NCBI GenBank assembly: GCA_963662965.1
Contig: OY759970.1
Coordinates: forward strand, 3,348,001 to 3,412,000
Length of the DNA: 64,000 bases
Source of the DNA: DTWD01 sp963662965
GTDB lineage: Bacteria; Acidobacteriota; Vicinamibacteria; Vicinamibacterales; UBA8438
Reading direction: 5' to 3'
In this document: positions 16,488 through 26,483 of the stretch, piece by piece
Numbering within the stretch: the stretch's first letter is position 1
How the letters are laid out: each line of letters opens with the position of its first letter
The notes under the pieces: generated by a model
What the model was told of the DNA's origin: nothing
What the model saw: the letters and a program-made list of their open reading frames with translations, nothing else
The model's database searches: none
Program-made: the position numbers and the translations under genes

Positions 16488-18017
16488 GTGAAAGTTCTTA
16501 TCGCCAATCGAGGCGAGATCGCCGTCCGGATCATGCGTGCGTGTCACGAGCACGGGCTCGCCACGGTGGCGGTGTACGCCGACTGTGACCGACAGGCCCC
16601 CCATGTCCGCTATGCGGACCAGGCGGTGGCCCTTGAGGCCAACGAGCCGGCGAGCAGCTATCTCGCCGTCGAGAAGATCATCGCGGCGGCGCGGCAGACC
16701 GATGCCGACGCCGTCCATCCGGGTTACGGATTCTTGGCCGAGAACGGGACGTTCGCGCGTGCCGTGACCGACGCGGGGCTCACGTTCATCGGGCCGCCGG
16801 CCGACGTCATCGACCTTATGGGGAGGAAGACCGCGGCGCGTGCGGCCGCCGCGCAAGCCGAGTTCCCGACCATTCCCGGCACCGACGAGGCCCTGCCGGA
16901 TGAGGCGAGCGACGCCGAGCTCCACCGAGCGGGCGACGAGGTCGGATATCCGCTCTTCGTGAAGGCGGTGGCCGGCGGCGGTGGAAAGGGGATGCGGTTG
17001 GTTCGCGATCCTGACGTGTTGCGACGCGCCATCGAGGGAGCTCGCTCAGAGGCGGCGTCGGCGTTCGGCAACGGCGCGGTGTATCTCGAGCGGTGCATCG
17101 AGCGTGGGCGCCACATCGAGGTGCAGCTGCTGGCGGACACCTACGGCACCGTCGTGCCGTTCGTCGAGCGCGAGTGCTCGGTGCAGCGACGTCATCAAAA
17201 GGTCATCGAGGAGACCCCGTCCCCGGTGATCAACGACCAGACGCGCCGGGCGCTCGCGGAGGCGGCGGCGCGGTTGGCCAAGGCGGTCGGGTACACGAAC
17301 GCCGGGACGATCGAATGTCTGTATGACGACACGTCCGAGGAGTTCTACTTCCTTGAGATGAATACCCGACTGCAGGTCGAGCATCCGGTCACCGAAATGG
17401 TGACCGGTATCGATCTCGTGCGCTGGCAGCTCCGCATCGCGCAGGGGGAGCGTCTCGACGTCGACCCTGCGCGAGCTCTCACCCCGGACGGGCATGCGAT
17501 CGAGTGCCGCATCTACGCAGAGGATCCGAACGCCGGGTTCATGCCGTGCCCTGGGCTTCTCGAGACGCATCGCACGCCAGCGGGACCCGGGATCAGAGTC
17601 GACGCCGGGGTAGCGGCCGGGTTCGAAGTGCCGGTGTTCTACGACTCGATGGTATCGAAAGTGATCGCGCACGCCGCCGACCGCCGGCAGGCGATCGAGC
17701 GGATGGCGCGTGCGCTCGCCGAATACGACATCCACGGTGTTCAGACGACGATTCCGCTGTTCCGGTGGCTCTTGACCGACGCCGACTTCGTCGCCGGGAG
17801 GTTCGATACGACATATCTCGACCGCGCGCTGGCGGCCCGCGACGGCGCGCCGTTCGTGCAGCTGTCCGAAGAAGATGACGTCGTCGTCGAGGAGCTCGCG
17901 GTGCTCGCGGCCGCCGTGTCGGTGGCGCTCGACGGCGCCGGGTCCGCCGGGCGACGGTCGGCCGATGCTGACGCGAGCCGCTGGCGCCGGGCGGCGCGGA
18001 TGGAGGGATTGCGGTAG
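16488..18017 (+). CDS. accC: Biotin carboxylase subunit of acyl-CoA carboxylase
   Basis: This ATP-grasp enzyme carboxylates the biotin carried on the BCCP. It has the N-terminal KVLIANRGEIAVRIMRACHE, the glycine-rich loop AVAGGGGKGMRLV, the metal/ATP site FLEMNTRLQVEHPVTEMVTG and the C-terminal AIECRIYAEDP. About 60 extra residues at the end are Asp/Arg-rich and poorly conserved. The start is GTG at 16488. It pairs with pccB upstream; the carrier gene follows after a 67-base repeat. It could equally be named pccA. Confidence 0.94.
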   Translation: MKVLIANRGEIAVRIMRACHEHGLATVAVYADCDRQAPHVRYADQAVALEANEPASSYLAVEKIIAAARQTDADAVHPGYGFLAENGTFARAVTDAGLTFIGPPADVIDLMGRKTAARAAAAQAEFPTIPGTDEALPDEASDAELHRAGDEVGYPLFVKAVAGGGGKGMRLVRDPDVLRRAIEGARSEAASAFGNGAVYLERCIERGRHIEVQLLADTYGTVVPFVERECSVQRRHQKVIEETPSPVINDQTRRALAEAAARLAKAVGYTNAGTIECLYDDTSEEFYFLEMNTRLQVEHPVTEMVTGIDLVRWQLRIAQGERLDVDPARALTPDGHAIECRIYAEDPNAGFMPCPGLLETHRTPAGPGIRVDAGVAAGFEVPVFYDSMVSKVIAHAADRRQAIERMARALAEYDIHGVQTTIPLFRWLLTDADFVAGRFDTTYLDRALAARDGAPFVQLSEEDDVVVEELAVLAAAVSVALDGAGSAGRRSADADASRWRRAARMEGLR

Positions 18018-18084
18018 GGCGCGCACGGCGGCGCCCCCGCGAGTGCCGGCGACGAGGTTCGGGGCGGTAAGCCCCGTCTGGGTA
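18018..18084 (+). repeat. Intergenic GC-rich repeat, copy 1
   Basis: A 67-base copy of a dispersed family (others at 26540-26635, 26778-26806, 49807-49880 and 60411-60472). It contains GCGCACGGCGGCGCCCCCGC, GAGTGCCGGCGAC and a hairpin GGGGCggtaaGCCCC. It fills the whole gap between the accC stop and the carrier-protein start, so no standard ribosome-binding site is left for the latter. Confidence 0.6.
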
Positions 18085-18618
18085 ATGATGCGGATCGAGA
18101 TCGAGGTCGACGGGACGATGCACGACGTCACAATCGATGCGATGACCAGCGCGCCGGGGCGCTTCCTCGTCTCCTGGGGCGGGACGACGCATGAAGTCGA
18201 TGCACGCGTGGTCGAGCGCGATCGGCACGGGATGCTGCTGTCGCTCGTTCGGATGGGCGGCGATGCTACGAGTCGACAAGTCCGTTGCAGCGCGGTCGAG
18301 CGCGGGACGATGACGGTGAGGGCCGCCGGGGTCGATCACCGCGTCGTGATCAACGGGAGTCGTAGGCGGGTCGACCTCCCAGAGGCCGGCGATGGGGGCG
18401 GAGGTGTGTCCCGGTTGAAGGCGCCGATGCCAGGCAAGGTGGTCCGTGTCCTGGTCGCGCCGGGGGACGATGTCGACGCACGACAGCTGCTGGTCGTGGT
18501 CGAAGCGATGAAGATGGAGAACGAGCTGACCGCGGCACGTGCCGGTACCGTGACCGAGGTGCCGGTCAGCGAGGGGGACTCGGTCGAGTCGGGCCGGCTC
18601 CTCGTGGTGATCGAGTAG
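18085..18618 (+). CDS. Biotin carboxyl carrier protein of acyl-CoA carboxylase
   Basis: This 178-residue acceptor protein ends in a biotinyl-lipoyl domain (about residues 108-178) with the biotinylation motif EAMKMENELTAA; the Lys is modified. The N-terminal part resembles the small beta-rich linker found ahead of the carrier domain in propionyl-CoA carboxylase alpha chains, so a classical alpha chain appears split into accC and this gene. Two ATGs (18085 and 18088) are possible starts. A dispersed repeat lies directly upstream and there is no clear ribosome-binding site. Confidence 0.9.
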   Translation: MMRIEIEVDGTMHDVTIDAMTSAPGRFLVSWGGTTHEVDARVVERDRHGMLLSLVRMGGDATSRQVRCSAVERGTMTVRAAGVDHRVVINGSRRRVDLPEAGDGGGGVSRLKAPMPGKVVRVLVAPGDDVDARQLLVVVEAMKMENELTAARAGTVTEVPVSEGDSVESGRLLVVIE

Positions 18619-18623
18619 CACCG

Positions 18624-21600
18624 ATGGCAGACGAGCGACTACCGGACGATCGCGAGCCGGAGACGCCGCCGGCGCCGATGGAGAGTGATGCCGCCGCGGA
18701 GGCGACCGGAGCCGTCACGGCGCCCCGGCCGTGGTGGCGCCGCCCGTGGGTGCGGCTGCGCCGGTACAGTCGGCGCACCGTCATCGTCTTGATTGCGCTC
18801 GCCGCCGCGGGGTTGGTGTCGGTCGTGTCCATCGACCTCGGGCCGTCCCTCCGCGCGCAAGCAGAGCAGCAGCTATCGAATCAGATCGATCGGCCGGTCA
18901 GCATCGGGCGTTTCGGTACCTACCTCCTGCCCGGTCGGTTCCTGATCGAGGACCTCGTCATCGGCGGACCCAATCCCGGCGACCGTCCATTCTTCGTCGG
19001 TGACCGCATCGTGATATCGACGGCGTGGTTGCCGCTGCTACTCAACCGCGAGTTCTTGGTCGATTCCGTTGACCTCGACGGGTGGCGGATGCTCGTCGAG
19101 AGCTTCGAGGGGGGCGAGCATACGTTCCCCCCGTTTGTCGGCCGGCGTGACGACGATGGTTCCACGACCGAGTCCACTGTCAAGTTGGGAGGCGGCGACG
19201 AGCCGGACCCCGAGAATGATGCCGCGGCCACTGATGCTGCAGAAGACGAAGAAGAGGGACGACGTCTTTTCGTCACCACGGTGCAGTACCTCCGCGCGCA
19301 CAACGGTGAGTTCGTCTATGACGACTATGGGGTCCCGTGGAGCATCGTCGCTCGTAACATCGACCTCACGATGACCAAGTCGACCGGGTACGGCGGGCAG
19401 GCGTCGTTTCACGGCGGAACGGTGCAGATCGGCGACTTCGAGCCGATGACAACCGACTGGGAGGCGACCTACGAGGTCGATGGCGGCCTCGTCGAGTTCA
19501 CACGGATGGATCTCGAGATGGACGGTCTCGAGGCGGTTCTCGACGGCACGGTCGACATGCTGAACTGGCCGTCGGCAGATATTCAGATCACCGAATCGTC
19601 GATCGACGCGCCGACGATGAAGGAGGTCTTTTTCGCCAAGGATAACTTCACGACGACCGGCGACGCGACCTACACGGGTGAGTTTCATCTGTTCGACGGC
19701 GGCCGCGAGCTGACGGGCACCTTTGTCAGCGAAAACTTTACGTTTGGGGATCTCGACTTCCAGCCGATCGACGGCGACCTGGTCTGGACCCGCGACCGAT
19801 TCGAAATCACACGCGCGCGGTCAGGCTTCTACGGCGGCGACCTCCAGTTCAGCTACGCGATGAAGCCGCTCGGCGACGAGGAGCCGACGATCGCCACCCT
19901 CGCGACCGAGGTCGACGGCATGGCGGTGGCGCCGCTATTCGATGCACTCGGCCTCACCGGGGCCCGTCCGCTCGGTGCGCTCGGCGGGGAGGTGTTTCTC
20001 GAGTGGCCGCTCAGCAGCTTCGCGGATCGTCGTGGGCACGCCTCGCTGAATGTAACGCCCGAGGATGGCGTGCCGCTCCAGTCTCGCGGCGTTCGCCCGC
20101 CGTCGATTCGCGTCGGATGGGGCTACGCCGGGCAACCGTTCGAGTCGGACGGCGAGCCGTGGCGATTCCCGCTCGGAAGCGAGATCGACCTGACCTTTGG
20201 GCCCGACGGCATCGAGCTGGAGCCGAGCTGGATGGCGACCCCGTTGACCGCGGTCGAGTTCGTTGGGCAGACGGCGTGGGGAGACGAGTCGCGCATCCCG
20301 TTCGAGGTCGTCAGCGCCGACTGGCAAGAGAGCTACCGATTGATGGCCTCGATCATGACCGCATTTGGCCGTCCAACCGGCGAAATCGCGGTCGCCGGAT
20401 ACGGGTCGATGTCTGGCGTCATGCACGGCGCCTTTCTCGCGCCGCGTATCGAAACGACCTTCGACGGGGACGACGTGCGGGCGTGGAACGTCGATTGGGG
20501 CCATGGAGCGGGCGAGATGGTCGTCGAGGGTGGCTTTCTTGATGTGACGGATGGGCTCTTCCGCGACGCCACCTCGGCGCTACGTGTCGACGGGCGATTT
20601 GCGTTCGGTTCGCCGCCCACAGGGGAGGACGACATCAACGCCAGCTTTGAGCTCGACGGTGTCCCGGCCCAGAACCTGCGTGACGCGTTCGGCATCGAGG
20701 GATACTTGATCGATGGGCCGTTGTACGGCGATTTCCGTCTGTATGGCGAATATGAGCGGCCGTTTGGCTTTGGCCGCCTCCGAATCGGGGCCGGCACGGC
20801 CTACGGCGAATCATTCGACCAGACGGATGCCGGTCTGCGGTTCGACGGCGAGGGTGTCTGGCTCGATGGCTTGACGGTACGCAAGGGCGCCGGCGAGATC
20901 ACCGGCGCCATGTACGTCAGATGGAACGGCACGTACTCCGTCAACGCCGATGCGCGCGGTCTCGACCTCGCTACCTCGAGTCTGTTCGATCGACCCGGGC
21001 CGGGGGTGTCCGGGCTGCTCGACTTCTCGATTTCTGGGGTCGGTGCCTTCGAGGAGCCGCGGTATCAAATCCGGGGCACGATGACCGACCTGGCGATTGC
21101 GGGGGCTGATGTTGGCCAGGTGACGGGGCGTCTCGACGTGCAAGACGACGTCATGGCGCTCGAGCTCGAAGCGGCATCGCCGACGCTCGCGGTCTCCGGC
21201 TCGGGTCGTATCGAGCTTACGGACGCCGCCCGGTCAGAGCTGCGGTTCCGCGTGACGAATACCACGCTCGATCCGTTTGTGCGGACTCTCCAGCCGGACA
21301 TGCCCGAGGCGACGACCATGGTCGCGAGCGGGACGATCCTGGTCCAGGGGCCCCTCGCCGATGTTGACCAGCTCGGTGTCGATGCGACGGTCGAGCAACT
21401 CGACTTGACGCTGTTCGACTACGCCGTCACGAACGACGGCCCGATCCGACTGCTGTTTGACCGCAACGTGCTTCAGGTCGCTGAGATGCATCTACAGGGC
21501 GAGGGGACGGCGCTCGACCTGTCGGGGGAGGTCTCGCTGGCCGACGACCGGTTTACGCTGAACGCCAACGGCGATGCCAGCCTCGGCATCCTGCAGGGCT

Positions 21601-22880
21601 TCTTTCCCGACGTTCGCGGGCGGGGGACCATGCGGCTGATGGCGCAGATTGGCGGTTCGTTCCAGGAACCGGTTCTGACCGGTGAGGTGCGGATCGCGAA
21701 CGGCCGGCTTCGCCATTTCTCGCTGCCGCATTCGCTCGACGCGCTCGACGGACGCGTCGTCTTCGAGCCTGGGGGCGTGCGGCTTGATGAACTGACGGCA
21801 CAGTTTGGTGGGGGGGCGGTCCGCTTCGGGGGTCGGATCGGCCTACAGGGATATCGGATTGGCAACCTCGGCGTGACCGCCAGCCTCGAGGACACGACTT
21901 TGCGCCTCGAGGATATCCGGTCTCGCGTCGACGCGGAGCTGACGCTGCGCGGCCCGATCGAGGCTCCGACGCTCGGCGGCGTCGTCAACGTCCAAGATGC
22001 CATCTGGCTCCGGCTCTTCCAATCGCCCACCAGGCTGATTGACCTCTCTGGGGGGGACTCGACGCCGGCCACCGATGCGGAGACGAGCATCCCGCTGCAG
22101 TACGACCTGCGCATCTCCGCGCCCTCGAGTCTGCGGATCTCGGACAATCGCGCACAGATCGTCGCCAGCGCCGAGCTTGCCCTGCGGGGAACCTACGCCC
22201 GACCGACGCTGGTGGGAAACATCGAGATCGAGCGGGGGCAGGTCTACTTCGAGGGCAATCGATACCGGGTGACGCGGGGCAATGTCGGCTTCGCGAACCC
22301 GACCGAGATCGAGCGGTTCTTCGACGTTGAGGCGGAAACCGACATCCGCGTGCCTGGTCAAACGTATCGCGTCACTATCGGGTTGAGCGGGACGGTCGAC
22401 CGTCTGGCGCCACCGACGCTTGAGTCCGACCCGCCGCTCCAGCAGTTCGAGATTATCGGATTGCTGCTCGGCGATGTCCGTGACCCGCAGCAGGCGGAGA
22501 TCCGGACGCTGCGGGCCCGTGAAGCCTCACAGCAGGAGCTCCTGCAGGCGGTGGGCGCTCGGCTACTTACGAATCCGATTTCGTCCGGAGTCGGCGGCGT
22601 CATGCAGCGCTCGTTTGGCGTCGACACCTTCGAAATCGTCCCCTCGCTCGACGATTCGGCTGCGCACCAGTCGACGCAGTTGATCCCGACGGCGCGGGTG
22701 CTGATCGGCCGACGTATTTCCGACCGCGCGCACGTCACATTTTCTCGCGCGGTCAGCGGAAACAATCAGGACCTCATTGTGATCCTTGAGTACGACGCGA
22801 GCGACCGCCTCTCGTGGGTGCTGTCGCAAAACGAGGACCGGACCTACGCGCTCGACTTCCGGGTCAGGCACGCCTTCTGA
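18624..22880 (+). CDS. tamB: TamB-like translocation/assembly inner-membrane protein
   Basis: At 1418 residues it has a cytoplasmic basic N-terminus (about 1-50), one signal-anchor helix (about 52-70, RTVIVLIALAAAGLVSVVSI) and a very long periplasmic beta-rich region of repeated AsmA/TamB strands. The C-terminal DUF490/TamB domain includes LQQFEIIGLLLGD, VGARLLTNPI and the final LDFRVRHAF. TamB spans the periplasm and works with the Omp85 protein TamA in outer-membrane protein assembly and phospholipid transport. The tamA ATG overlaps its stop (ATGA-type), consistent with a single operon. Confidence 0.92.
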   Translation: MADERLPDDREPETPPAPMESDAAAEATGAVTAPRPWWRRPWVRLRRYSRRTVIVLIALAAAGLVSVVSIDLGPSLRAQAEQQLSNQIDRPVSIGRFGTYLLPGRFLIEDLVIGGPNPGDRPFFVGDRIVISTAWLPLLLNREFLVDSVDLDGWRMLVESFEGGEHTFPPFVGRRDDDGSTTESTVKLGGGDEPDPENDAAATDAAEDEEEGRRLFVTTVQYLRAHNGEFVYDDYGVPWSIVARNIDLTMTKSTGYGGQASFHGGTVQIGDFEPMTTDWEATYEVDGGLVEFTRMDLEMDGLEAVLDGTVDMLNWPSADIQITESSIDAPTMKEVFFAKDNFTTTGDATYTGEFHLFDGGRELTGTFVSENFTFGDLDFQPIDGDLVWTRDRFEITRARSGFYGGDLQFSYAMKPLGDEEPTIATLATEVDGMAVAPLFDALGLTGARPLGALGGEVFLEWPLSSFADRRGHASLNVTPEDGVPLQSRGVRPPSIRVGWGYAGQPFESDGEPWRFPLGSEIDLTFGPDGIELEPSWMATPLTAVEFVGQTAWGDESRIPFEVVSADWQESYRLMASIMTAFGRPTGEIAVAGYGSMSGVMHGAFLAPRIETTFDGDDVRAWNVDWGHGAGEMVVEGGFLDVTDGLFRDATSALRVDGRFAFGSPPTGEDDINASFELDGVPAQNLRDAFGIEGYLIDGPLYGDFRLYGEYERPFGFGRLRIGAGTAYGESFDQTDAGLRFDGEGVWLDGLTVRKGAGEITGAMYVRWNGTYSVNADARGLDLATSSLFDRPGPGVSGLLDFSISGVGAFEEPRYQIRGTMTDLAIAGADVGQVTGRLDVQDDVMALELEAASPTLAVSGSGRIELTDAARSELRFRVTNTTLDPFVRTLQPDMPEATTMVASGTILVQGPLADVDQLGVDATVEQLDLTLFDYAVTNDGPIRLLFDRNVLQVAEMHLQGEGTALDLSGEVSLADDRFTLNANGDASLGILQGFFPDVRGRGTMRLMAQIGGSFQEPVLTGEVRIANGRLRHFSLPHSLDALDGRVVFEPGGVRLDELTAQFGGGAVRFGGRIGLQGYRIGNLGVTASLEDTTLRLEDIRSRVDAELTLRGPIEAPTLGGVVNVQDAIWLRLFQSPTRLIDLSGGDSTPATDAETSIPLQYDLRISAPSSLRISDNRAQIVASAELALRGTYARPTLVGNIEIERGQVYFEGNRYRVTRGNVGFANPTEIERFFDVEAETDIRVPGQTYRVTIGLSGTVDRLAPPTLESDPPLQQFEIIGLLLGDVRDPQQAEIRTLRAREASQQELLQAVGARLLTNPISSGVGGVMQRSFGVDTFEIVPSLDDSAAHQSTQLIPTARVLIGRRISDRAHVTFSRAVSGNNQDLIVILEYDASDRLSWVLSQNEDRTYALDFRVRHAF

Positions 22881-25843
22881 TGTTGCTCCCTCGTCACGCC
22901 GTGCACGGGCCCGGCGCGATCTGTGCCTGTCTCGTCCTCTGGGCGGGCCCGGCGGCGGCCGGGGCGGAGGTCGACGAATTCATCGGCCAGCGTGTGGTCG
23001 AGGTCGAGTTCGCCACAGATGGGATCCCGATTAACGACCCCGCCGTTCGCGAGCTGGTGGAAACGACCGCCGGCGAGCCGCTCGCGATGCGCGAGGTCCG
23101 TGAGAGCTTGGCGCATCTCTTCAGCCTCGGTCGCTACGGCCACGTTGCGGTCGACGCCTACCCACGCGCCGGCGGTGTGGCGCTGCTGTATGAGCTGAGG
23201 CCGTTCGAGCTCGTCGAGCGCATCGAGCTCTCCGGTAATCGGGTGCTCGCCGCCGACGACGTGCGGCGCGTCGTCGTCCAGCGCCACGGCGAGGTCTTCC
23301 CCGCCAGCGCGGCCGCCGCGGTGGCCGATACCGTGCGCGCGTACTACGCGGAGCGCGGTTTTCTGTCACCGCGGGTCGACGCGGAGCTGCGCGGGTCGGC
23401 GACCGAGCGCACCCTTCGCTTGACGATAGTTGCTGGCGCGCGCGCCCGCGTCAATCGGTGGTTCATCACCGGCGTCGCCTCGGCGTTGCTCAACACGCGG
23501 CTGCGAGCTCGTCTGGGCCTCGTCGACGGCGACGTCTACGACGGCGCGAGGCTCGATCAGCGGTTGAGCGAGTACGAGGGCGAGCTCCGCGCGCTGCAGT
23601 ACTACGAAGCGCGTCTCTCGCACACGGTGGAGCGACGCACAGACGCGGACATCGACGTCCGTTTGAACATCCTGCGCGGACCGCGCATCACGGTGACGCT
23701 GAGCGGCGACGAGGTGCCGGACGCGCGGCTCGGCGATCTGGTGCCGGTCGGACGCGAGGCGAGCGTCGACGAGGACTTGCTTGAGGATGCCGACCGACGG
23801 ATCGCGGCGCACTTGCGGTCGCTCGGCTACCGCGACGCGGACGTGACGCACACGGCCGACGGGACCGCGGACGAGCTGTCGATCGTCTTCGCGGTGACCC
23901 GCGGCCCGTTCTATCAGGTGGTTGCCGTGCGGATTCGAGGCAACGCGAGCGTGCCGACCGAGGTGCTCCTGCCGGTGGTCAACATCACGTCTGGCGATCC
24001 GCTCATTGTCTCCGACGTGGACGCCGGGTTGGCCGCCATCGAGGAGCGCTACCAGCAGCTCGGCTATGCGACCGTGCGCGCGACCAGAACCTTCGCCGAC
24101 ATCGCGACCGGTGGCGCTGCGGGTACCGTGATGCAGACCGTCGATATCGACATCGTCGAAGGGCCGCGGATGACCATTGCCGCCTTGGTGTTCGACGGGG
24201 TCGAGGCGTGGCCGTTTGACAGACTCGAGGAGACGGTCGCCGCACGTATCGGCGAGCCTTTCTACGGACCGCAGGTGAGCGACGACCGCGATGCGCTGCT
24301 GTCGCTCTATCTCAACGACGGGTACGAGCAGGCCGTGGTGGTCGTCGAGCCGCAGTTTGCGGACGACCTGCGCACCGTCGACCTGGTCTTCCGCGTCGAC
24401 GAAGGGCGTCAGGTACTCGTCGATCACGTGTTGATCGTCGGTAACCGTCGGGTCGACTCCGAGACGATTCGTGGCGAGCTCGCCCTCGCGCCCGGCGACC
24501 CGCTTGGTCTCGACGACGTCGCGGAGACCCGTCGCCGGCTCAACGCGCTGGGGATGTTTCGTGGACTCGATATCCGGGAGTTTAGCCATGGTTCTGTCGA
24601 CCGACGCGATGTCATCATCGAAGTGGAGGAGGCGCCGGCGACGACGCTGGCGTACGGCGGCGGGCTCGAAGTGTCGCAGCGGATTCGGCGTGACTCGGGC
24701 GACGAGGGAAGCGCCGCGGTGGAGCGGATCGAGTTTGCGCCGCGCGGATCGTTCCAGATCGGGCGCCGCAACCTGTGGGGCAAGAACCGGTCGATCAACT
24801 TGTTTACCCGTGTGAGTGTCCGGCGTAAGAACGATCCATCCGAGCCGGGTTCGGCTGACGCGGCCCGAACGCTTGGGTTTAACGAGTACCGGGTGTTGGG
24901 GACCTATCGCGAGCCGCGGTCGTTCCGGCTGCGCTGGGATGTGCTGATGTCGGGTTACGTGGAGCAGGCGATTCGACCCGGGTTCGATCTGTTCACCCGC
25001 GGTGTCACGGCACAGGTGGTGGCGGGATCCGGTGATAGGACGAGCACGACGCTCGGCTACCGCCTGGGGAGCAACGACACGTCGAATCGACAGCTGGACC
25101 CCGAGGACAGCAATATCGTCGACCGACTGTTTCCGGAGGTGCGACTGTCGTCATTCCGGCTGAGCCGGCTTCGGGACACCCGCAACGATCCGTTCGATCC
25201 GACACGCGGCACGGTCCTCACCGCCGAAACCGAGCTCGCCGCTCGCTCGATCGGGTCCGCGGTCGGGTTTACCAAGACATTTCTGTCCGGTTCGTTCTTC
25301 CGCGAGCTGCGCGACGCGTCTCGTCTCGTGTTTGCCGCCAGTGCACGTGTCGGTCTGGCGTGGGGTTTTCCGCAGACGTATCATCTCGAGGGCCCCGGCG
25401 GACCGATGGAGGTGTCGCAGACGCTCGACCTGCCGATCAGCGAGCGCTTTTTTGCCGGAGGGGATAACACCGTGCGTGGATTCGCCCTCGACCGCCTGGG
25501 CGATCCGCGTGAGGAACCGGGCGGCACCATCGATCAGGACGGCTTTCCGCAGGGCGGTAACGCCATGCTCATCTTTAATACCGAGCTACGTGTGCGGCTG
25601 ACGCGCGCCGTCGGACTCGTGACGTTTCTCGACGCCGGGAACGTTTATGATGATGTGCAGCACGTGAGCCTGCGTCGTATCCGCGGCGGCGCTGGCTTCG
25701 GGGTACGGTACAGTTCGCCAGTCGGACCGATTCGCGTCGACCTCGGCTTCAAGCTCGGTGAGCGGCACTTCTTTGGTGACGAGACGAGTCGGACGCAAGA
25801 ACCGCTCACCGCGCTTCACATCAGCATCGGCCAAGCGTTTTAG
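22880..25843 (+). CDS. tamA: TamA/BamA-family outer-membrane protein (Omp85)
   Basis: It has a signal peptide (cleavage near GPAAAGAE, residues 22-29), then about five or six POTRA domains (roughly residues 30-600; repeated segments such as IELSGNRVLAADDVRRVVVQ and LIVGNRRVDSETIRGELALA) and a C-terminal 16-strand barrel (about 620-987). The barrel has ERFFAGGDNTVRGFALD, the conserved VRGF-type motif of Omp85 lid loop L6, and ends in Phe as outer-membrane proteins do. The POTRA count is higher than in classical TamA (three), so it could also be called BamA-like; direct pairing with tamB favours TamA. The start at 22880 overlaps the tamB stop. Confidence 0.88.
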   Translation: MLLPRHAVHGPGAICACLVLWAGPAAAGAEVDEFIGQRVVEVEFATDGIPINDPAVRELVETTAGEPLAMREVRESLAHLFSLGRYGHVAVDAYPRAGGVALLYELRPFELVERIELSGNRVLAADDVRRVVVQRHGEVFPASAAAAVADTVRAYYAERGFLSPRVDAELRGSATERTLRLTIVAGARARVNRWFITGVASALLNTRLRARLGLVDGDVYDGARLDQRLSEYEGELRALQYYEARLSHTVERRTDADIDVRLNILRGPRITVTLSGDEVPDARLGDLVPVGREASVDEDLLEDADRRIAAHLRSLGYRDADVTHTADGTADELSIVFAVTRGPFYQVVAVRIRGNASVPTEVLLPVVNITSGDPLIVSDVDAGLAAIEERYQQLGYATVRATRTFADIATGGAAGTVMQTVDIDIVEGPRMTIAALVFDGVEAWPFDRLEETVAARIGEPFYGPQVSDDRDALLSLYLNDGYEQAVVVVEPQFADDLRTVDLVFRVDEGRQVLVDHVLIVGNRRVDSETIRGELALAPGDPLGLDDVAETRRRLNALGMFRGLDIREFSHGSVDRRDVIIEVEEAPATTLAYGGGLEVSQRIRRDSGDEGSAAVERIEFAPRGSFQIGRRNLWGKNRSINLFTRVSVRRKNDPSEPGSADAARTLGFNEYRVLGTYREPRSFRLRWDVLMSGYVEQAIRPGFDLFTRGVTAQVVAGSGDRTSTTLGYRLGSNDTSNRQLDPEDSNIVDRLFPEVRLSSFRLSRLRDTRNDPFDPTRGTVLTAETELAARSIGSAVGFTKTFLSGSFFRELRDASRLVFAASARVGLAWGFPQTYHLEGPGGPMEVSQTLDLPISERFFAGGDNTVRGFALDRLGDPREEPGGTIDQDGFPQGGNAMLIFNTELRVRLTRAVGLVTFLDAGNVYDDVQHVSLRRIRGGAGFGVRYSSPVGPIRVDLGFKLGERHFFGDETSRTQEPLTALHISIGQAF

Positions 25844-26483
25844 TGCGCTGCTGTCGGCCCTCCTGTGGGCGGCACCGCTCGGAGCCGTTGCCCAGAGCCT
25901 CGACCGCATCGTGGCCGTCGTCGCCGGCCACGTCATCTTGGCCTCCGACGTGAGGGCCTTCCTCGAGTTCGGCCTCATCGAGGTCGAGGCTTCTGGCTCT
26001 GTCTCTGACTCTGAAGAAGACGAGCGCACGCGCGCCGGATGCGCCCTGACGCGGCTGATCGAGCGACGTCTCGCGCTCGACGAGGTCGACCGATATCGGG
26101 TGGCCGCGCCGCGGCCAGAACAGATCGATCGCGAGCTCGCTGCCCTCCGCGGTCGCTTCAGCGATGAGGAGGCGTTTGCGGATCTCCTGGCGGCGGTGGG
26201 GCTCGGACTGCCGGACCTCAGGCAGATTCTGCGGGACAATGTCCGGCTGGAGGCGTATCTCGCTGGACGCTTTGGTTCGGCGGATCGGCTGAGTGAGTCG
26301 GAGCTGCGCGCCTACTACGCCGCCAACCGTGACGACTTCACCGACGCGGGGCGCGGCGTCGCGTTCGACACGGTTCGTGCGCAGGTCCAAGCCCGGCTGT
26401 GGGCGGAGCGGCGCGCGGCCCTCGTCGAGAACTGGACTGCCGGTCTCGCTCTCCGCGGGGACGTGACCCGGTTTGAGCCATGA
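25776..26483 (+). CDS. SurA-N-like periplasmic protein without a PPIase domain
   Basis: A basic N-terminus and hydrophobic segment (SALLSALLWAAPLGAVAQS) form a signal peptide. The mature part starts LDRIVAVVAGHVILASDVRA, the hallmark of the SurA N-terminal chaperone domain, and continues with the helical chaperone region to DVTRFEP. There is no parvulin domain, so it would bind unfolded outer-membrane proteins without isomerase activity. GTG at 25776 (or 25758) lies inside the tamA reading frame, giving a 70- to 85-base overlap. Its place after tamBA fits a role in delivering clients to the same machine. Confidence 0.75.
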   Translation: MTRRVGRKNRSPRFTSASAKRFSALLSALLWAAPLGAVAQSLDRIVAVVAGHVILASDVRAFLEFGLIEVEASGSVSDSEEDERTRAGCALTRLIERRLALDEVDRYRVAAPRPEQIDRELAALRGRFSDEEAFADLLAAVGLGLPDLRQILRDNVRLEAYLAGRFGSADRLSESELRAYYAANRDDFTDAGRGVAFDTVRAQVQARLWAERRAALVENWTAGLALRGDVTRFEP

